A stretch of DNA of 64,000 bases from Kryptolebias marmoratus (GCF_001649575.2 NC_051449.1:15790359-15854358); one strand, 5' to 3'; positions 22,353 through 36,130 are shown, numbered from the stretch's first letter. Program-made: numbers and translations. The notes: generated by a model not told the origin, from the sequence alone.

Positions 22353-22717
22353 CTAAGGAAAAGAAAATAACTCTTAAATCACAATTAATAGTCAAGGCAT
22401 ACATACTGTTGTGTATTTTTTAAACTTGCTGGTTCTCAAATGGTTCTCGATTGAAGTTCTAGTTTGACTTTTAAACAGACTTAAAATACTAACTTAATTA
22501 TAAAGTGAACAATTTTATAATGAAATTCAATTCAAAATTAATATTCAAAATAATTTTTGTAGCAAGGTTCTCATCTTGCAGACAAAAAGATTACATAACC
22601 TAGGCTCTGTACAGCACAAAGTGACCAGCACTGCTATGACTTCAAATAATCACAGATACTCTCAGCCTTATTTGGTTTCAGAAGAAGTGTAGGACATATT
22701 TGAGTAGCTGTGAGAAC

Positions 22718-23024
22718 CTCAGCATCTGGCATGTCCAGGTCGAAGTTCAAATAGTGGTCCAGGGACGGCGCAATGCTTGGACGGCAGGAACCAAGGTGGA
22801 GGAGGTTCCCATGGTGACAGGCTCCACAGCGGGTGGCATTGTCAGTGGCACAGAGTGAGCAGGAAGTGGGAGAGGTGCCCACAACACAGGGGATCACTCC
22901 TTGGCAGGTGGGCTGGTCTACAGGGCAGCTGCAGCTCTTCACCTCCTCAGAGAAGCAGCCCAGGACTCCGTGCTCGTTGCAGTAGAGCAGAGACTGAGCC
23001 GTGCCCATCCAAAAGCCAAATGGC
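22718..23024 (-). CDS. brinp3: brinp3-like exon with cysteine-rich C-terminal segment
   Basis: The acceptor CTGCAG ends at 23025; the first G completes the split Arg, followed by PFGFWMGTAQSLLYCNEHG. About 14 cysteines fall in CNEHG...CFSEE, CSCPVDQPTC, PCVVG, CSLCATDN, CGACHHGN and GSCRP, the second Cys-rich block of BRINPs, presumably disulphide bonded in the secretory pathway. The exon ends in SLDHYLNFDLDMPDAE with donor GAG|GTTCTC, a weak donor supported because it joins AE directly to VKYLLKRLDSR of the next exon, as expected for the family. Reading through the donor instead gives non-conserved residues and a stop about 28 codons later. NAT is a possible glycosylation site. Confidence 0.88.
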
Positions 23025-23145
23025 CTGCAGAAAAAGAAGAAAACACGCTAATGACTATGAACTGGTAGCAGAACAGTTCATACACCCAACACTACAGAGT
23101 GTTGGCAATATATGTCTTCTGATTTTAGGTGTCGCCGTGGCTCAC

Positions 23146-23368
23146 CTTTCTCGGGGCAGACTGATGCGCGGCTGTTTGGGACAACGTTTGCTTAGAGTGA
23201 ACAATTTCCTGACAATCTTTTGGGCTTTTCCCAACACCAGTGCAGTGCTGGCCTCCAGCTGGGTGTAGCGCTTTTGGAGGGACACATCGGCAGACCAGAA
23301 CTTGGCGATCGTGGACACATTCAAAAACCGGTCAGTGGGCAAACGCTTCAGGAAGGCTTTGAATTCAT
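23146..23368 (-). CDS. brinp3: brinp3-like exon following the large intron
   Basis: The acceptor TTTCTGCAG ends at 23369 and the exon begins AT-GAA-TTC, completing the Asp of ESDEF. It encodes DEFKAFLKRLPTDRFLN, then a helical stretch ending AQKIVRKLFTLSKRCPKQP and LPRER. These blocks (LKRLP-DRFLN, KIVRKLF-LSKRC) are conserved through the BRINP family. The donor is AAAG|GTGAGC at 23146, splitting an Arg codon as AG/G. A sequon NVS follows the LPTDRFL block. The 121 bp intron to the next exon (23025-23145) is unusually short beside the 36.7 kb intron on the other side. Confidence 0.9.
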
Positions 23369-24444
23369 CTGCAGAAAGTTAAACAGACATAAAGGTTGGG
23401 GAGTGAGCGAGAAGAGAATACAAGAAAATTAGATTATCTCAGATAATTTATTTCTTTGCTTACATCAAAGCTGCTCACACCTTGTATCATCAGTAGCGTT
23501 CATGATAAATGTAATTATGATTTAAAAAAAGCTTGGTTAGACCTAATGAACTGCAATTACAGAGTAAAGAATTATGCTTTAATCTGCAGTTATCCTCATT
23601 CACTCATCTATTAGAAACCCATGCCAGTCCCAGCAGTTTCTCTCCTAACTCTGTAATAGAAACACTGATGAATGGTTGTTTGATTTCACAAACAGATCAG
23701 CATTTTTGTTTAGACTGTAAACTTTAAGAACCTCAACACATTTAACATCACATTTTGATTGGTCCCATTAAAGTACATGATAAAAAGGCCAAAGGCCACC
23801 TAGCTCTGGTGTTCTCCTTTAAAATGGAAATGCCTGAAAACGACTTTGCACACAGTTTACTGTAGATTTTGCTGCCGTTTCAGCAGTTGCTCATCAAAAA
23901 CAACCCAGAGTAGAGAACAAAATTTAATGCAAATGCATTTATGAATTCATCTGTTTAAGGCTTATCATTTCATGCAAGCTTTTTTATGTCAACTCTCTAC
24001 AGAGGTGGCAAGAGTTACACTCTCATACTTTGCCGCCTTCACGTTATCTTGTTTAAACACAGAAGCAGACATTTGAAATAATTTGTAATTTGAATCTGCC
24101 GCTTCTAATCAAAAAAGGGTTAGTATGTTGTTTGTTAGACATCTGTATATTATGACAAAAACCGTGAGGATGCAGTTAATAAATATTGAGACAGTAATCT
24201 AATCTAAAAGCAGTGTTCAGCTACTTGTATCTAAAATATACTAATTTGATGAACGTTGCTATGGTCCATATTAGTCACACACACTTACCACAAAAGGTTA
24301 TCAGCAACAATACACAGAATTTCATTTACATTTTTAATTACTTTACAAGCAGATAACCCTACTGACTTGACCTGAATTTGAGTTGCTCTTGTGGCATGTT
24401 TTACCTTAATTAAATCAGAATAATCACGAGTATTCAGTGACATA

Positions 24445-25360
24445 CAATTGTAGTCCTAAGTTTGCATACACTCATCATGAGCATGAATGTCCTATTCGTG
24501 TTGAACTTTTAATGATTTATTTGAATTGTTATGTTTCCAGGGTAAAAGGATTATACAATGTACAGTGATTTTTAAAAACAAGTATTGGATGTACAAGTTT
24601 AAATTTGTAATGGATTTCTCTACTCTTCACAGGGTCAAAATTATACATGAAGGCTCAGTTACTTACAAACATTTACCTGGATAAAGTAGTAAGTGGTCCC
24701 TTATGTTCTAAAAAGCCTTAACTTGATAAAGCCGAGGCCTATTAACTTCTCATTAGTGATCATGTTTGACTGTAGTTGTTAGTTTTCCTTTTCCTAGCAT
24801 AAAAAGTATTTGTTTGACAGCACTTATTAGTTTAACCAATACTTAGAACAATGGGAAAGACCAATGACTTGAGCAAATTTCTGAAAAGAAGAGGACATTG
24901 GTTACGATGCTCAGGAACAAACCAAGAACTACAGAGGCTCAAGCCTTCCATGAACTGGAAACCGCTGGAACACCAATATCTCTGCTCATAGTGACTGATA
25001 GGGTGTCGACCAAGAAAGAAGTGTTCAAAAGTGACATGGTCAGACGAGACAAAGATTAAGCTTTTGGACACAGTGAAGTGTGCCTGAAGTTGTCATGGTG
25101 AGGCTTGCAAACCTAAGAACGCTATCAACTATCAAGCATGGTGGTGGAAGCATCATGTTGTACTGGTGCATTGCAGAAAGTGAATGAAACGGTGAAGGAA
25201 GTCTACCTCCAAATTCCTAAACCTTACCTCAAAACAACACTCTGCCAGAAAGAATAGTTAAATGTCCTGACAGAGTTGTGCTAGAAACATGTTAACTTCA
25301 AAAGTGTGTTATCAAGATTCACCTTGCTAAGGGACATTAAACCAAAAATTCAAAATCTTT
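24445..25360 (+). pseudogene. dead Tc1-like transposon
   Basis: The left end AATTGTAGTCCTAAGTTTGC resembles the Tc1 terminal signature (TAGTCAAAAGTTTACATACA). Inside, plus-strand pieces read AFHELETAGTPISLLIVTD, then GTCAGACGAGACAAAGATTA, equivalent to the catalytic SDETKI block, and GCATGGTGGTGGAAGCATCA, equivalent to HGGGSIM. Many frameshifts and stops are present, and the right end is unclear. Confidence 0.75.
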
Positions 25361-28300
25361 AATTACTCAAAGGTTTAAAAAACAGTTTAGAAAATTTTGC
25401 CTTTATTAATGTGTGTCTCTACAATCTCCAGCATTGAAAAAAAAAAAATCCCTGCACAAGTGGACTCAACATGAGAATAGCACGTGCAGAAATGAAAGAG
25501 CTCGAGTCCTGTGGTGAACTTGCCAACAAACGTTTAGGTATTAAAACCATTTAAGTTCCATTATGAAGCAGCGGGTAAATAACATGCCAGGTATGAAGCC
25601 TTTGGGATCCCTCTCTAATTTTTTTAAATTTTTTCTAAAGCCAGATAAGTTAGACCTTCTAGGATAGTGCTGGGTCTGTTGGAGGCTCATATTCCCATGT
25701 GCTGTTTTTGGCAGGAAGTCAGCAAAGAAATCCACAGCCAAGTCGACCTGCGCTGAGCTCAACTGACAAGACTCAAGCCTATTACAGAGCTCAGTGATCC
25801 CAGATGACACGACGGTCAGGTTCTTTCCATCCCTTTCTTTGTGCACGTCTGCTTCTTCCCCTCACTGTGATTGTTCTCTTCTGGACAAGCAAGATGAGGT
25901 TGTCTCTTTCTGTCACAAGTTGTCTGTCTCAGCTTGCTCCGTTTTGTGTGTTTTTGCGTCCCGTCTACTCCCTGATATCTTCCTTAAATCCGTTTCTGTG
26001 GCTGAAAGAACAGATTTATCTTCACTAACTTTACTTGTAGCTCATTAGGTCGTTGCTTTTAGTGTAATAGCCTCCCCATCCGTTTTAACTTTTTAAATTT
26101 TTAGCAAATTTTTAAGGTAATAGAGAGCACAAGCACACAGTTCAAAACAAAGTTAGTACTTTAAAGGACATTTGTCTCCAGAATCATCTGGAATGACAGA
26201 TATAGGACCTAATGAAACATCAATGGACAATGTTATAAAATTGAAAAAAAAAAGAATGCATTTGACTAACACAAGATCTTCCATTTTAAAATTACCTACA
26301 CTGGCGTGGTCTGCTATGAAGTTAGTGTTCTTACAGTATCATTAAGTTAATGATTGTCTTTGTGACCCTTTGTCCCTTTGAGAAAACCCAGCCCTTTTTG
26401 GAGCTCTTCAGCTCAGGCATACTTCACAGTGGAAACATTATACAGAGTTTAACCAGGTCACAGAAAGTTGGACTGAATTTGATATCTTTAATGGTTTTTA
26501 CTCAGTCACAGTTTAGGTTGCACAATTTTTAAAAAGGTTTTACGGCTGTTTCTGCAGTTATTGTTTGTTTGAGGCCTAATTTCTGTTCTGTGTTTCTGTC
26601 TGCTCGTATTTTTAACAGTGACAGACACAGGTGTGTAGTTACCACGATGCATGTTAAAATTTCAAGCAGTAGTTGATTTGGCACCTTTGAAAATTTATCC
26701 AGAAATGTTTGAGTTTACCCCTCTTGTTTAATGTCTTCTTGTAGTTCCCTGTTTTGTTTTCAGTTCGTTCTGCACACCAAGCCCTGCCAGTTAATCATAA
26801 CAACACCCTATGTTAGTTTATCACTCTTACTTCAGGGTATTGCAGTCTTGTCAGAAATTTGTTCCCATCCTTTTCCAAGTTTCAGTGTTACTGTTACACC
26901 GTTGTTCCCATGTGTCAATTCAGTTTCTTGCCCTTTTAATTTTTCTGTTCAGGTTTCTGTTTTTTGATCACCTGCCTCCATAGTTTTGTAACTTTGGATT
27001 AATGCCTAAAGAGGAGGTGTAACCAAGAAAATGGGATAACTAATGACTTTTTTCACCTTTATTCTTCATTCGCCCAATAAGCTGCTCAAATTTTCTTCAT
27101 AATCTTCACTCCGGCTCCTCACTTTTCATATACCATTCCCTCAGCAATGATTTGCGCCACCATCATGCTGAAAGAATTTGTCTGTCTGTTTTCCTCCCTT
27201 TTCTTGACATTTATGACTATGCTCAAAATTTATGGTCAATTTGGCTCACTCAAATTCTATTAGATAAAGAGCCAGGGGTGTTATTTTCCCTAATGGATGT
27301 CAATGCAGCCCTGAAATCTTAATATCTGGGCTGAGTAAGTGATTCATGCCATCCTCAAGCAAAGACGGCAGCTAAGTGACTTGCTGTCGGAGGCCTGTTC
27401 ATTGTCTGTTCGTTCTGCGAGGATGCACACGACTGAAAAGTGAGTGGTGGGAATCCAAAAGCTCAAACCACGAAACTGGTTTAAACTATGAGTTTGTATA
27501 ACAGTCGTTTTTACACCGTTCAATCAACCAGGATGTCAAGTTCCTCCACTTTAATCCAAAAGTAAAAAGTACTGAGTGATTACAAACATTTAAGTTTCTA
27601 TTTACCTCACTTTTAGACCTGGTAAAGACTTTTTCCCAAATACATAAAACCTTCAACCAGAAATTAGTTGTACTCACTTTTTTATCATGAATAAAAATCA
27701 GTTCTAGCCATTATCAAAATGACTCTGTCAAAGCTGGAGTTACAATGAATGCTTTTTGTATTCTTGTCATGTGTCTCAGTAACCATCAGGAACATTTTTT
27801 GTGTGCCTTTTTTTTTTTTTTTTCCTGTGGAGTACCTGTCTGTCAGTCACATCTCAGTGAAGAGCCACTCATTAAATCCCACATGATTTCTCGCAACAGC
27901 AACTTCAATAATCATCCTCCTTTCTGTGCGCTTTTAATTCAATTGCGAACATAACAATGCTGTTGGTGTTGGGATGTCTTCAGGCGAATGCAGCAGCCCT
28001 CGCCTTTTTTTCCTCTGCCATGCTGCCGGCTGGGGGACTTGAAGCGGAAAACAGAGGGGTCCAGAGCTGTCGAGAAAGCTGCTATCTCCATCACTTCAAA
28101 GTGTCTGTACCACATTAAAGGCCCCATCCATCATACATCGCTGACACGGCTGTGCACATAATAGTTAGCAGGGAGGGTTTTACATTTGGCAGACTCTTTA
28201 GATCCTCTGTATTAAAAAAAACTAAACTTAAAATAGTTTTTGAGGCGTGTCTGATCTCTGCTCAGCGAATTTGATTTAGTTTTGAAACAGTGGCTCAATT

Positions 28301-28639
28301 AAAAAAAAAAAAAACGAACCCAGAAGAAAAACAAAATCCTCAAACTACAGTGAGTGTGAGAATTTTTGCGATTGGTTTTTGCTCTGAATAACTCAGGGGA
28401 AACCACAGAAATATTCACTGTTAAATATAAATATTGGAGGTTAAAGTTTCTAGCATGGCTTAGCGTTAAGAATGTACTAAATAATGCATGTTATACAAAG
28501 TCAATGGTTTTTTTTTAACTTCCTGAGAGGTGATAGCCCTACAGCACACAAACTGCAAACAGAAGCTTGGCACATCTGCAGCTGCTGTTTTGTAAATGTC
28601 TCAAAAAGATCAGATAGAGAGAAGCAGAGTAGAAAAATG
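25361..28639. other. intron interval, no gene recognised
   Basis: Mostly non-repetitive AT-rich DNA with a poly(T) run at 27811-27824. 27300-27430 is more complex and repeat-free and might be functional non-coding sequence; this is unproven. Confidence 0.35.
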
Positions 28640-28870
28640 GTCTTAGTGACTGATTCATTATGATACACTCTTAATTACATTTGTGTGCTAATACAGTAAG
28701 CTTTTTGTTTGCAGATTAGCTCTTAATTCCCTAAAGGCGTACAATTTTAACAGACATCTTTTGTAATTAGCTGGAAATCCTTCAAGAGGACAAGAGCAGT
28801 CTCAGTACTTTACTTAAGCTGACCTTAAACATTCAGAGGCAAGGATGCACTGTACTATTAATTATCAGGA
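28640..28870. promoter_or_regulatory. candidate conserved enhancer, homeodomain-site cluster
   Basis: Repeat-free stretch with closely spaced ATTA/TAAT cores: TCTTAATTACATTTG, GTGTGCTAATACAG, GCAGATTAGCTCTTAATTCC, TTTTGTAATTAGCTGG and TATTAATTATCAGG. It lies in the brinp3 intron. Such clusters are common in vertebrate developmental enhancers; conservation was not tested. Confidence 0.35.
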
Positions 28871-29319
28871 GATTCATTAAAACAATATTTATTTTTATAG
28901 ATTAAAGTGCAAATTTCAAGAGGTTTGCAAAACTACAGCTGCTTAGCTACCGTGTGCAATAAACAAAGGAACATGACGTTTTTAAAGACAAGTTGTGTAA
29001 CACAATGTTATACCCTGTAGGAGTCCTTAAAACAAGTCTGTTTTGGATATTTTACAACTACCACTTTATATTGTATTTATCTATCGGTAAAAAGTTTTCT
29101 AGAAGGAAAACTTGGCAACTTTGCCATTTGCATTGCCTCATAAACTGACCTGATTTAGATTTTAACAGTCAGATCATGACGTTCTGACTTGAATTTTAAT
29201 AACAATGTTTTTAGGACATCATGCTCCAAACAAACAATAAGACTAACAAATTAAAAGTTTCGTAGAGCCATTGGAGAAATAATATACAGAAAAAAAAAGT
29301 TTTCAACACAGGCCTTGCA

Positions 29320-29580
29320 CAATCTGTTAGTACCTAAAATATATGCAAGGAATCCGTTTCAGCTACTACCACAAAAAATTTTAGGTCAATATTTGTTAGT
29401 TATTTATAGTCAGTTTTGTGTTTTTTAAGGTCAATTGGCAGTGGCAGCCATCTTGAACTGTGTTGACTCCCAGAGCTAATCAGTTGTAGATGTACATCTG
29501 ATGATTACTTTCTGCAAGTTTCATTAAAATTAATTCTGTGGTTAATGAGATATTTTGGTAACAGACAGACATGGGCAAAA
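29320..29580 (-). repeat. family X dispersed repeat
   Basis: TTTCAGCTACTACCACAAAA, GGCAGCCATCTTGAACTGTG, TTGACTCCCAGAGCTAATCA, TTCATTAAAATTAATTCTG and GAGATATTTTGGTAACAGAC appear in family order. Confidence 0.75.
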
Positions 29581-32500
29581 AGATGATTGTTTGCCATCTT
29601 GATCTTTATATTTGTATATATGCTATGAGTAAAGTGAAGTTTTCAGCGAGTTTCTACAGCACAACGGCACTTCACCTTCTGCTGATGAGTACACACGATT
29701 TCGATTTTTTTTTTTTTAGATTAGTCGTAGTTCTCATTTACTGCAGCCCTGATCATCTCCGGCTAAATTTAGACCACATTAAACTCAAGCAGCTTGGTCC
29801 CTGTGACTTTATTTACACAACACACAAACAAATACCATGTCGTGCACACAAGCCGAGTCAAATGGGATTTCGACTCTAATTAAAAAAAGCTCAGTGTCTT
29901 GTTTTCACCCACTTTTACTGCAGTTACATTAGTGTCATCAAAAACACAGCCACTTGATTGAGGAGAGTGCTGAAAAAGTAGTTAATAATACTGGTACAGA
30001 CTGGCAGGCTGTGTGCTGACAACAAGATGGCTTCAGGAAATAATACATTTGAGTTTGCATTTGAAGAAAAAATGATTATTTGACATGAATGAATGTAAAC
30101 TCTTGTAAAGATTAACATCCAATACTTTGCTCAAATTATGTGACAGACTTAAAATAATGCCCCAAATTTGTCACAATCATACCTAACATACAGAATAAAT
30201 TAAAAAGACTTCTTCCCCCCCACCCCCAACTTTAGACTAGCCTGGCTTATTTCCTGGAGATTTAAAGAACTACACCAGTCTTATTTGATGTTCTGTTATG
30301 CCAGTCCCATTCAAACCCTCTCAGTCTAAGACTTTACCTGAATCACTAAGCTCCGGCTTTCTGTGGAATACAAATGAAACAAATGACAGACCAATTCGCT
30401 CCCTGTCAGGCACTGCTGCAGGGCAAGTCTGGCCTGCACACTTGAAAAATTGTCACCGTGCCACAAAAAGCCACTAAAAAACACCCAACCTTTGCACTGG
30501 CACGGCAACAACTAAATGAAACTGAAGTGTGTCCAAGTAAAGCACACAAATCCAAACATATGTGACAGATCCACACTTAACATCTCGAACCCATCGTCCA
30601 AGTGAGAAATGGGGTTCATTTTGGTTTGTGAAACCAATATATGCGCAGGCACAACACGTAGGAGCACTAATGCTGTTGGGAAGTCAGTGGACTCCTTAGT
30701 GCTTTTCCTTCTGTCTTCAATAAGTCATAAAGAAGATCAGTCACATCTTGGAGCACCATTTTCTTTCTTGTTCAAGGATGGAACTAAAGTGCTCATCAGC
30801 TTTGTGTCCCGAGATACAAAAATCCAGTAGAAAAAGTGGTAAGAGCTAGAGTGATCGTGTCACCAAACAGCATCTGTCTGGATTTAAGTTCCTGAGAAGC
30901 ATAATTTATATTCTGTAAATTGGGCACCACAGCTAAGGAATCTTTTTTAGTCTTTTTGAAATGTCATGTGGCATGTAATTTTGTTAGCACGCTGAAAATT
31001 AGGTTTGCTAGACATAAACCTGGCAGTGTAAAATGGCTAATAACTTTATTTATAAACAGTTGTGATTTAATCTATGGGTAAATTCATTTTGTTCAGTACA
31101 TTATAGTATCTTTGTATCTCTGTAAGCTTACTTGTTTGCTAACAATGAAGGCATTTATGGCTTATAGCCATGCATGAGCTGGCATAAGTTTCAAGTGTAT
31201 TAAAAACATCCAAAACATACCTTGCAACTATTTTAGTGTGGGGGTCATCAATAAAATTCCTCCTGCTGTCATAAAAAAAAGGCATTTGCCATTTTCAGCC
31301 CCCATCTCCACCACACCTAAGATGTTGGGCAATTCTCCAAAGTTTTGGTCGTGACTTCTAGAAACCCCTGCACTTAAGAAGTAAATATGTGTAAAATGTG
31401 CAAAATTATACAAACTTATGATAAATGCAAAATAATATGACAAAAAAAAATGAAAATAAAAATACCTCTCTGACCTTGGAAGTAAGCCAAGAAAAACAAT
31501 CCTACCCAATACTGAACTTGAACCCGGGTCTCCCACATTTCAGTGCTTCTCACATCCTACAGAGCTACACAGCCACAGGGCTTCTGAATATTTACCAGCA
31601 AGGTTTCCTGCCACTTTTATTCCAGTTTTTGAGTTGGGTCGGATCTCATACTATCAGTGGGGTGATTACTGTGGGAAATTGCTCTTGATTTATTAATAAT
31701 TTAGTGTTTTATCGTCCAAAAACAATGAGCTTGTGGGTCATATAAGGCCTGCAGGCCATCACTTGGTATGCTCACACTTCCAAAACAGAGATTTAGATTT
31801 AAAATAAAAGCAATAAAAAATACATGGGATTTTTTTTTTAACTCGAATGGGACTTAATGTTTAAACTGTGGCCATTATTGCCAGCTATGGGAATGACAAA
31901 TACCTGCTTAAAAAGGCCACATTTTGTTAAAAAAAGGTGATGTGTTTTTTGTTTTTTTACATGTGAATGCCATCATTAAGTTTGCCACACCAAAAGTCAA
32001 CTATGGTTATCAGAAGTCTAGTCCTTTTGAACAACAGGCTTTCTTCTGTGTCCTTCTGTTACCTTCCATTTTTGCAGAAAATAAAAGTCTCTAAATAGCA
32101 ACGTACAAACTAAAAACATTTTTTTGACAGAGATTTCACAATGAAAGCTCAGTTCATTCAGTGAATGGTTGTAAAGATCCTAAAAATAATATAACAGCTG
32201 CTATCAAACAAAAAGGTTCTTGAAATTCCCCTCATCATTGAAACAGTAAAAGAACAAAGTTGGTCAAAGTGTTCTTGGTCAGAAATGATAATGAGCACAA
32301 TTAGAGCATTATTTAGTTCCCCAAAATTGCATGTTTTTTTTTTTTTTGGTCGAGGCGACTGCAAAGAATGTGAAAATCAATTTTCCATAGATATCATTTA
32401 CTTTTATTTTCCTAAATATGATCCGTTTGTTCATGATTGTGCAGCAATTCTGACACTTTTCAGGTATGAAAATTAAGTCTTTTAAAGTTCGTTCTCTCCC

Positions 32501-35500
32501 CCTTCAAAAGTCAACAATGGCAAGATTGAGGTTAAATCAGGAACTTGCATTTTATATTCAAACTCTCTGACGAATGTGGACATTTTTTTTTCGTCTCCTT
32601 CCAGTGTAAATGGTCCGTTTCATCACTTCAAGTAGAATTATCAAACCTAATCAATGCAGCCATGTTAAATCCTGCTGTGTCCCAAAGCCTTAGAACTCTC
32701 AAGGAATATGACTGTTGTGAATGAGTGAAATCGCTCTTTTTTTTTTCTCCTCACTGTGGTGCTGTATATGATGCTCTGGGTCAAACCCTGGCTGAAACAA
32801 ACACGGTGGGAGGCCGCTGCGCCTTTAGCATTGCTGTTTGAAGATGAACTACCTCCCCGACTACAGCTGAGAGATCAGAAATGAAAAATGGATTTGGGTG
32901 AACATTTTGTGTGTGTGTGTGTGTGTGGGGGGNGGGGGGGGGGGGGGGTGCATCGAGGGGGTGTATGGGACACCGCCGCCTTGCATGACTGGGTGCAGGG
33001 TGGCCCAGTAAAGCCTTGGTTTTCTACCGTAGGCCACTGAACTGCTTCAGTGGAGCAGCTGGAGGTCGTTCAAGGACATTTTAACAGCAGCTGTTTAAAA
33101 ACGGCTGAACAACATTGGTTCACTTCTCCCTGTCATGCACCACGATTGAGATATTGTCGGAAGATGTGACATTTCAGGGTATTATTTTCTCCAGACTGTG
33201 GGCTGTCACTATCGGGAATAAAATGAAGGCTATTTGGATGAAGAATGTGGGCACTCATTGTCAGGCGGCTCTTGTTTGCCAGTGCGTATTAGTGGAGGTG
33301 TGAAAGGGTTTGAAAAAATAAAACTCTTCTTTATATTTCTATTCATCGATCCATCCACTTAAATGTCACAACTACATTGCGAAGGACCTGGTGGCATTTG
33401 TAAAAGAGATGTCTTTCATGCACACGAAGCTGACATCTTCGACGCAGACTTTATAAGCAGCTACAAAACACCATCAATCTGTTTCCCCAGGAAACATCAA
33501 GAGTGATTTAAATGTTACCATTTTCCTGACAGGTCAGCCACAAGAATGATTTTCATAGTTTAAACAAGTCAAGCCTGGACAATACACTGTACACAGAAAG
33601 TACATTACTTAAATCTTCTTATTAAGTAAATATATTATGTTTTTGATTCTTCAGCTCAGTACCAAAGTTCTTGTCCAATCATCAGGTTTGGCAGAGGGCT
33701 TACTGTTTGGAGTTTGCATGTTCACCTACACGTTGTCACTTAGCTAATACAGTTACTGTTCCAAGTTCCAACAAAGTTTTTTAATAATCTGAGCTAATAA
33801 TATATGCTTACATTTTGATGTAGGAACTGTGTAAGACGTGTAAAGAGAACCAAGACCAAAAGAAATGTTAAAATCACTGTCAGTGGCTCGTTATGGTCAC
33901 TATGGTGTCCACACACTTGCCAAGTTAATGAGAGGAAAACAAAAATGCAGACTGAAACGTAAGCTTCACATAGTCACTGTCTGTAAGTCGGATCTGTAAA
34001 ATTCGTGAACCAGGAGTGCCAGAAGATGCTGATGGTCACATAGTGTTGTATGTAGGAGATATGACAAGTTAAAAAGAGCCTTCACTTCCAGTGTTGAGCT
34101 AAAATATAAGTGAAGGTCTTGGAAGTCTGGGTGTGAACATTTTGAAACAATTCAGAAAGTAACGTGTGTGACATCATCCACTCTCAGTTGAACTTTAGGT
34201 GGAAAAGAATCGGTAATATTGGTAAAACTTAAACGGTGATTACGTTAAACCCATTAAAAATATCAGAATGCCAGTTCAGACATGTGAAGTCCAACGTTCT
34301 GTGACCTGTTTCAACTCTGAATCATGTTTATATTGTGAACTATTTCTGAGCTGTAGAGCTCCAAAGAGGGCTGGGTTTTCTCGTTCGTTCTGCCAAAATC
34401 CTATTGATCTCCATTATTTTTTTCCCAGTTGTTTCTGCGATTTTGTGCTGTGTGACATACTGCTACCAAAAGTTATAGCAGACTATTCCTGATTGAAGTG
34501 CACAATTTAGTGTATAATTTGCATGTTTTATGATAAAGCTGCACAAATAAACAGAGAAAAAAAAATATTTGAACAGGATAGTAATAGGATGCTTTGATTG
34601 GCGCACATAAGAAAAGGTCTGTTGGGTTCTACTTATTAGCGCACAAGAAAAGCTTCAACAGGTTACAGATTATTAACAAAGGGATAATCGGTGGACAGAT
34701 GCATAATGGCAACCCTGTTCTACCGGTGTAAAGTGCTCATTAACATGCAGACTGCATACATTAAGGGAAATCCATTGCAGAGTGTGATGCCTATGTCTAA
34801 TAAGGGGGCATTAACCTTGAATGCTCCCAAGGTCTCAGTTAGCAAAAGGAGCCCAGATGGGCCAGCCCTGCATTTGTCTGTAGACAGATGGGTTTTAACG
34901 GTGCACCCACTCAAGCTGCAAATGGTCCAAATTATGGAAGCACTATGTTTGTATTTTTACACCTTTGACATTAACACTGGGCTGCTTTAAGTTATGAAGC
35001 AAAATGCATAAAAATACTAGTGTCAAAGGAGCTACATTGCTTATTTTTGGCCCTCCAGATCTTTTTTGTTGAAGCATTTAATCTGTTTCTCACTGATATC
35101 TACATTTATGCTTGCATTTACATAGATTTTTGTTTTTTAAATATTATAGCTTATAAAAGTTATGGTCATAGTCACACTGTATTTTACCCCAAATGAAATG
35201 GTGGTTTTACAAATTAAAATGCCAGCTAGCTGGGAGCTGGGAGGTCATCTGGGTTTTGTTCAAACATAAATCTCTTACCATCTTTGAGGTTTCAAAATAA
35301 CCAGGAAAAATACATGACTCAAACCGCTGAATCATGCTGCCACTAGTGTGCACCATAGTGGAACTCATCTTTAAGACAGATTGTCATGGAAGTTGATAGA
35401 GCCATACATTGTCATCAGAGAACAACCCTGTTTTCCCTTGCGCTCCATCAGGCGGACGTACCAGATTTGATGAGAAGTACTGTATCGTTGTGTACATGGC

Positions 35501-36130
35501 AGACATTTCTGCCTGATGAATTCTAATGACTTTGGTGAACCCATCTAGCGTTAGGGCCAATTTCTCAATATTCTGTTTAAATATTTCAACATTTGCGACC
35601 CGTACCGGGAAATTGAGTCAGAATGAGAACAGGCTGCAGTGCAAAAAAAGTGAAATTTTGTTTTATTTTTTGTAATTGAAATTTGCATAAAAATGACTCC
35701 ATAAATACACCATCAAGCATTCCCAGTAACTAAAATAGCATATAGTCTTCCTAATCTACCTTTAAATCAGTTTTCTAACAGGTATGTCTTCAGAAATAAT
35801 CCTTTTAATTCTAATCCTCTTACTTTCCTTTGAAATTGACCATTTTTTCTGCCAGCTGCTGTAGTGTCAAGAAATCCCTTTGTATAGTTTTCTGTTTGGG
35901 GATTACTTTTTAAATATAGGACTGGAATTCCTAATGACATTACTCCAGACCAATAAAAATCAAGTTGTCAAACCAGAACTCCTTTAAACAAAACTAGGTT
36001 GTTGCCAGGCCACGTAATAAATTGCCAAATTTCAACTAACTATATATAATTTTAAAGCTTTTGAGATGGAGAATTTGGAAACAATAAAAGCACAGTAGAA
36101 AGTAAAGTAGAAGCACTCATAGAGCACAGA
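29581..36130. other. intron interval with one ambiguous base
   Basis: No gene recognised. Contains the (GT)n/(G)n tract at 32908-32949 with an N, poly(T) runs, and repeat-poor stretches such as 34560-34990 whose role is unknown. Confidence 0.35.
32908..32949. repeat. (GT)n followed by G-run, with an unresolved base
   Basis: About 19 bp of GT repeats runs into about 22 G positions, with an N at 32933. The G-run can form quadruplexes and is a typical assembly trouble spot. Confidence 0.95.

Noticed and set aside
22634..22717. Continuation of the brinp3 Cys-rich exon past 22718 to a stop
   Set aside because: The read-through residues are not BRINP-like, whereas splicing at 22718 joins the conserved AE-VKYLL sequence.
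22777..23268. 163-codon plus-strand frame
   Set aside because: It lies antisense to two well-supported brinp3 exons and the intron between them, and has no motif of its own.
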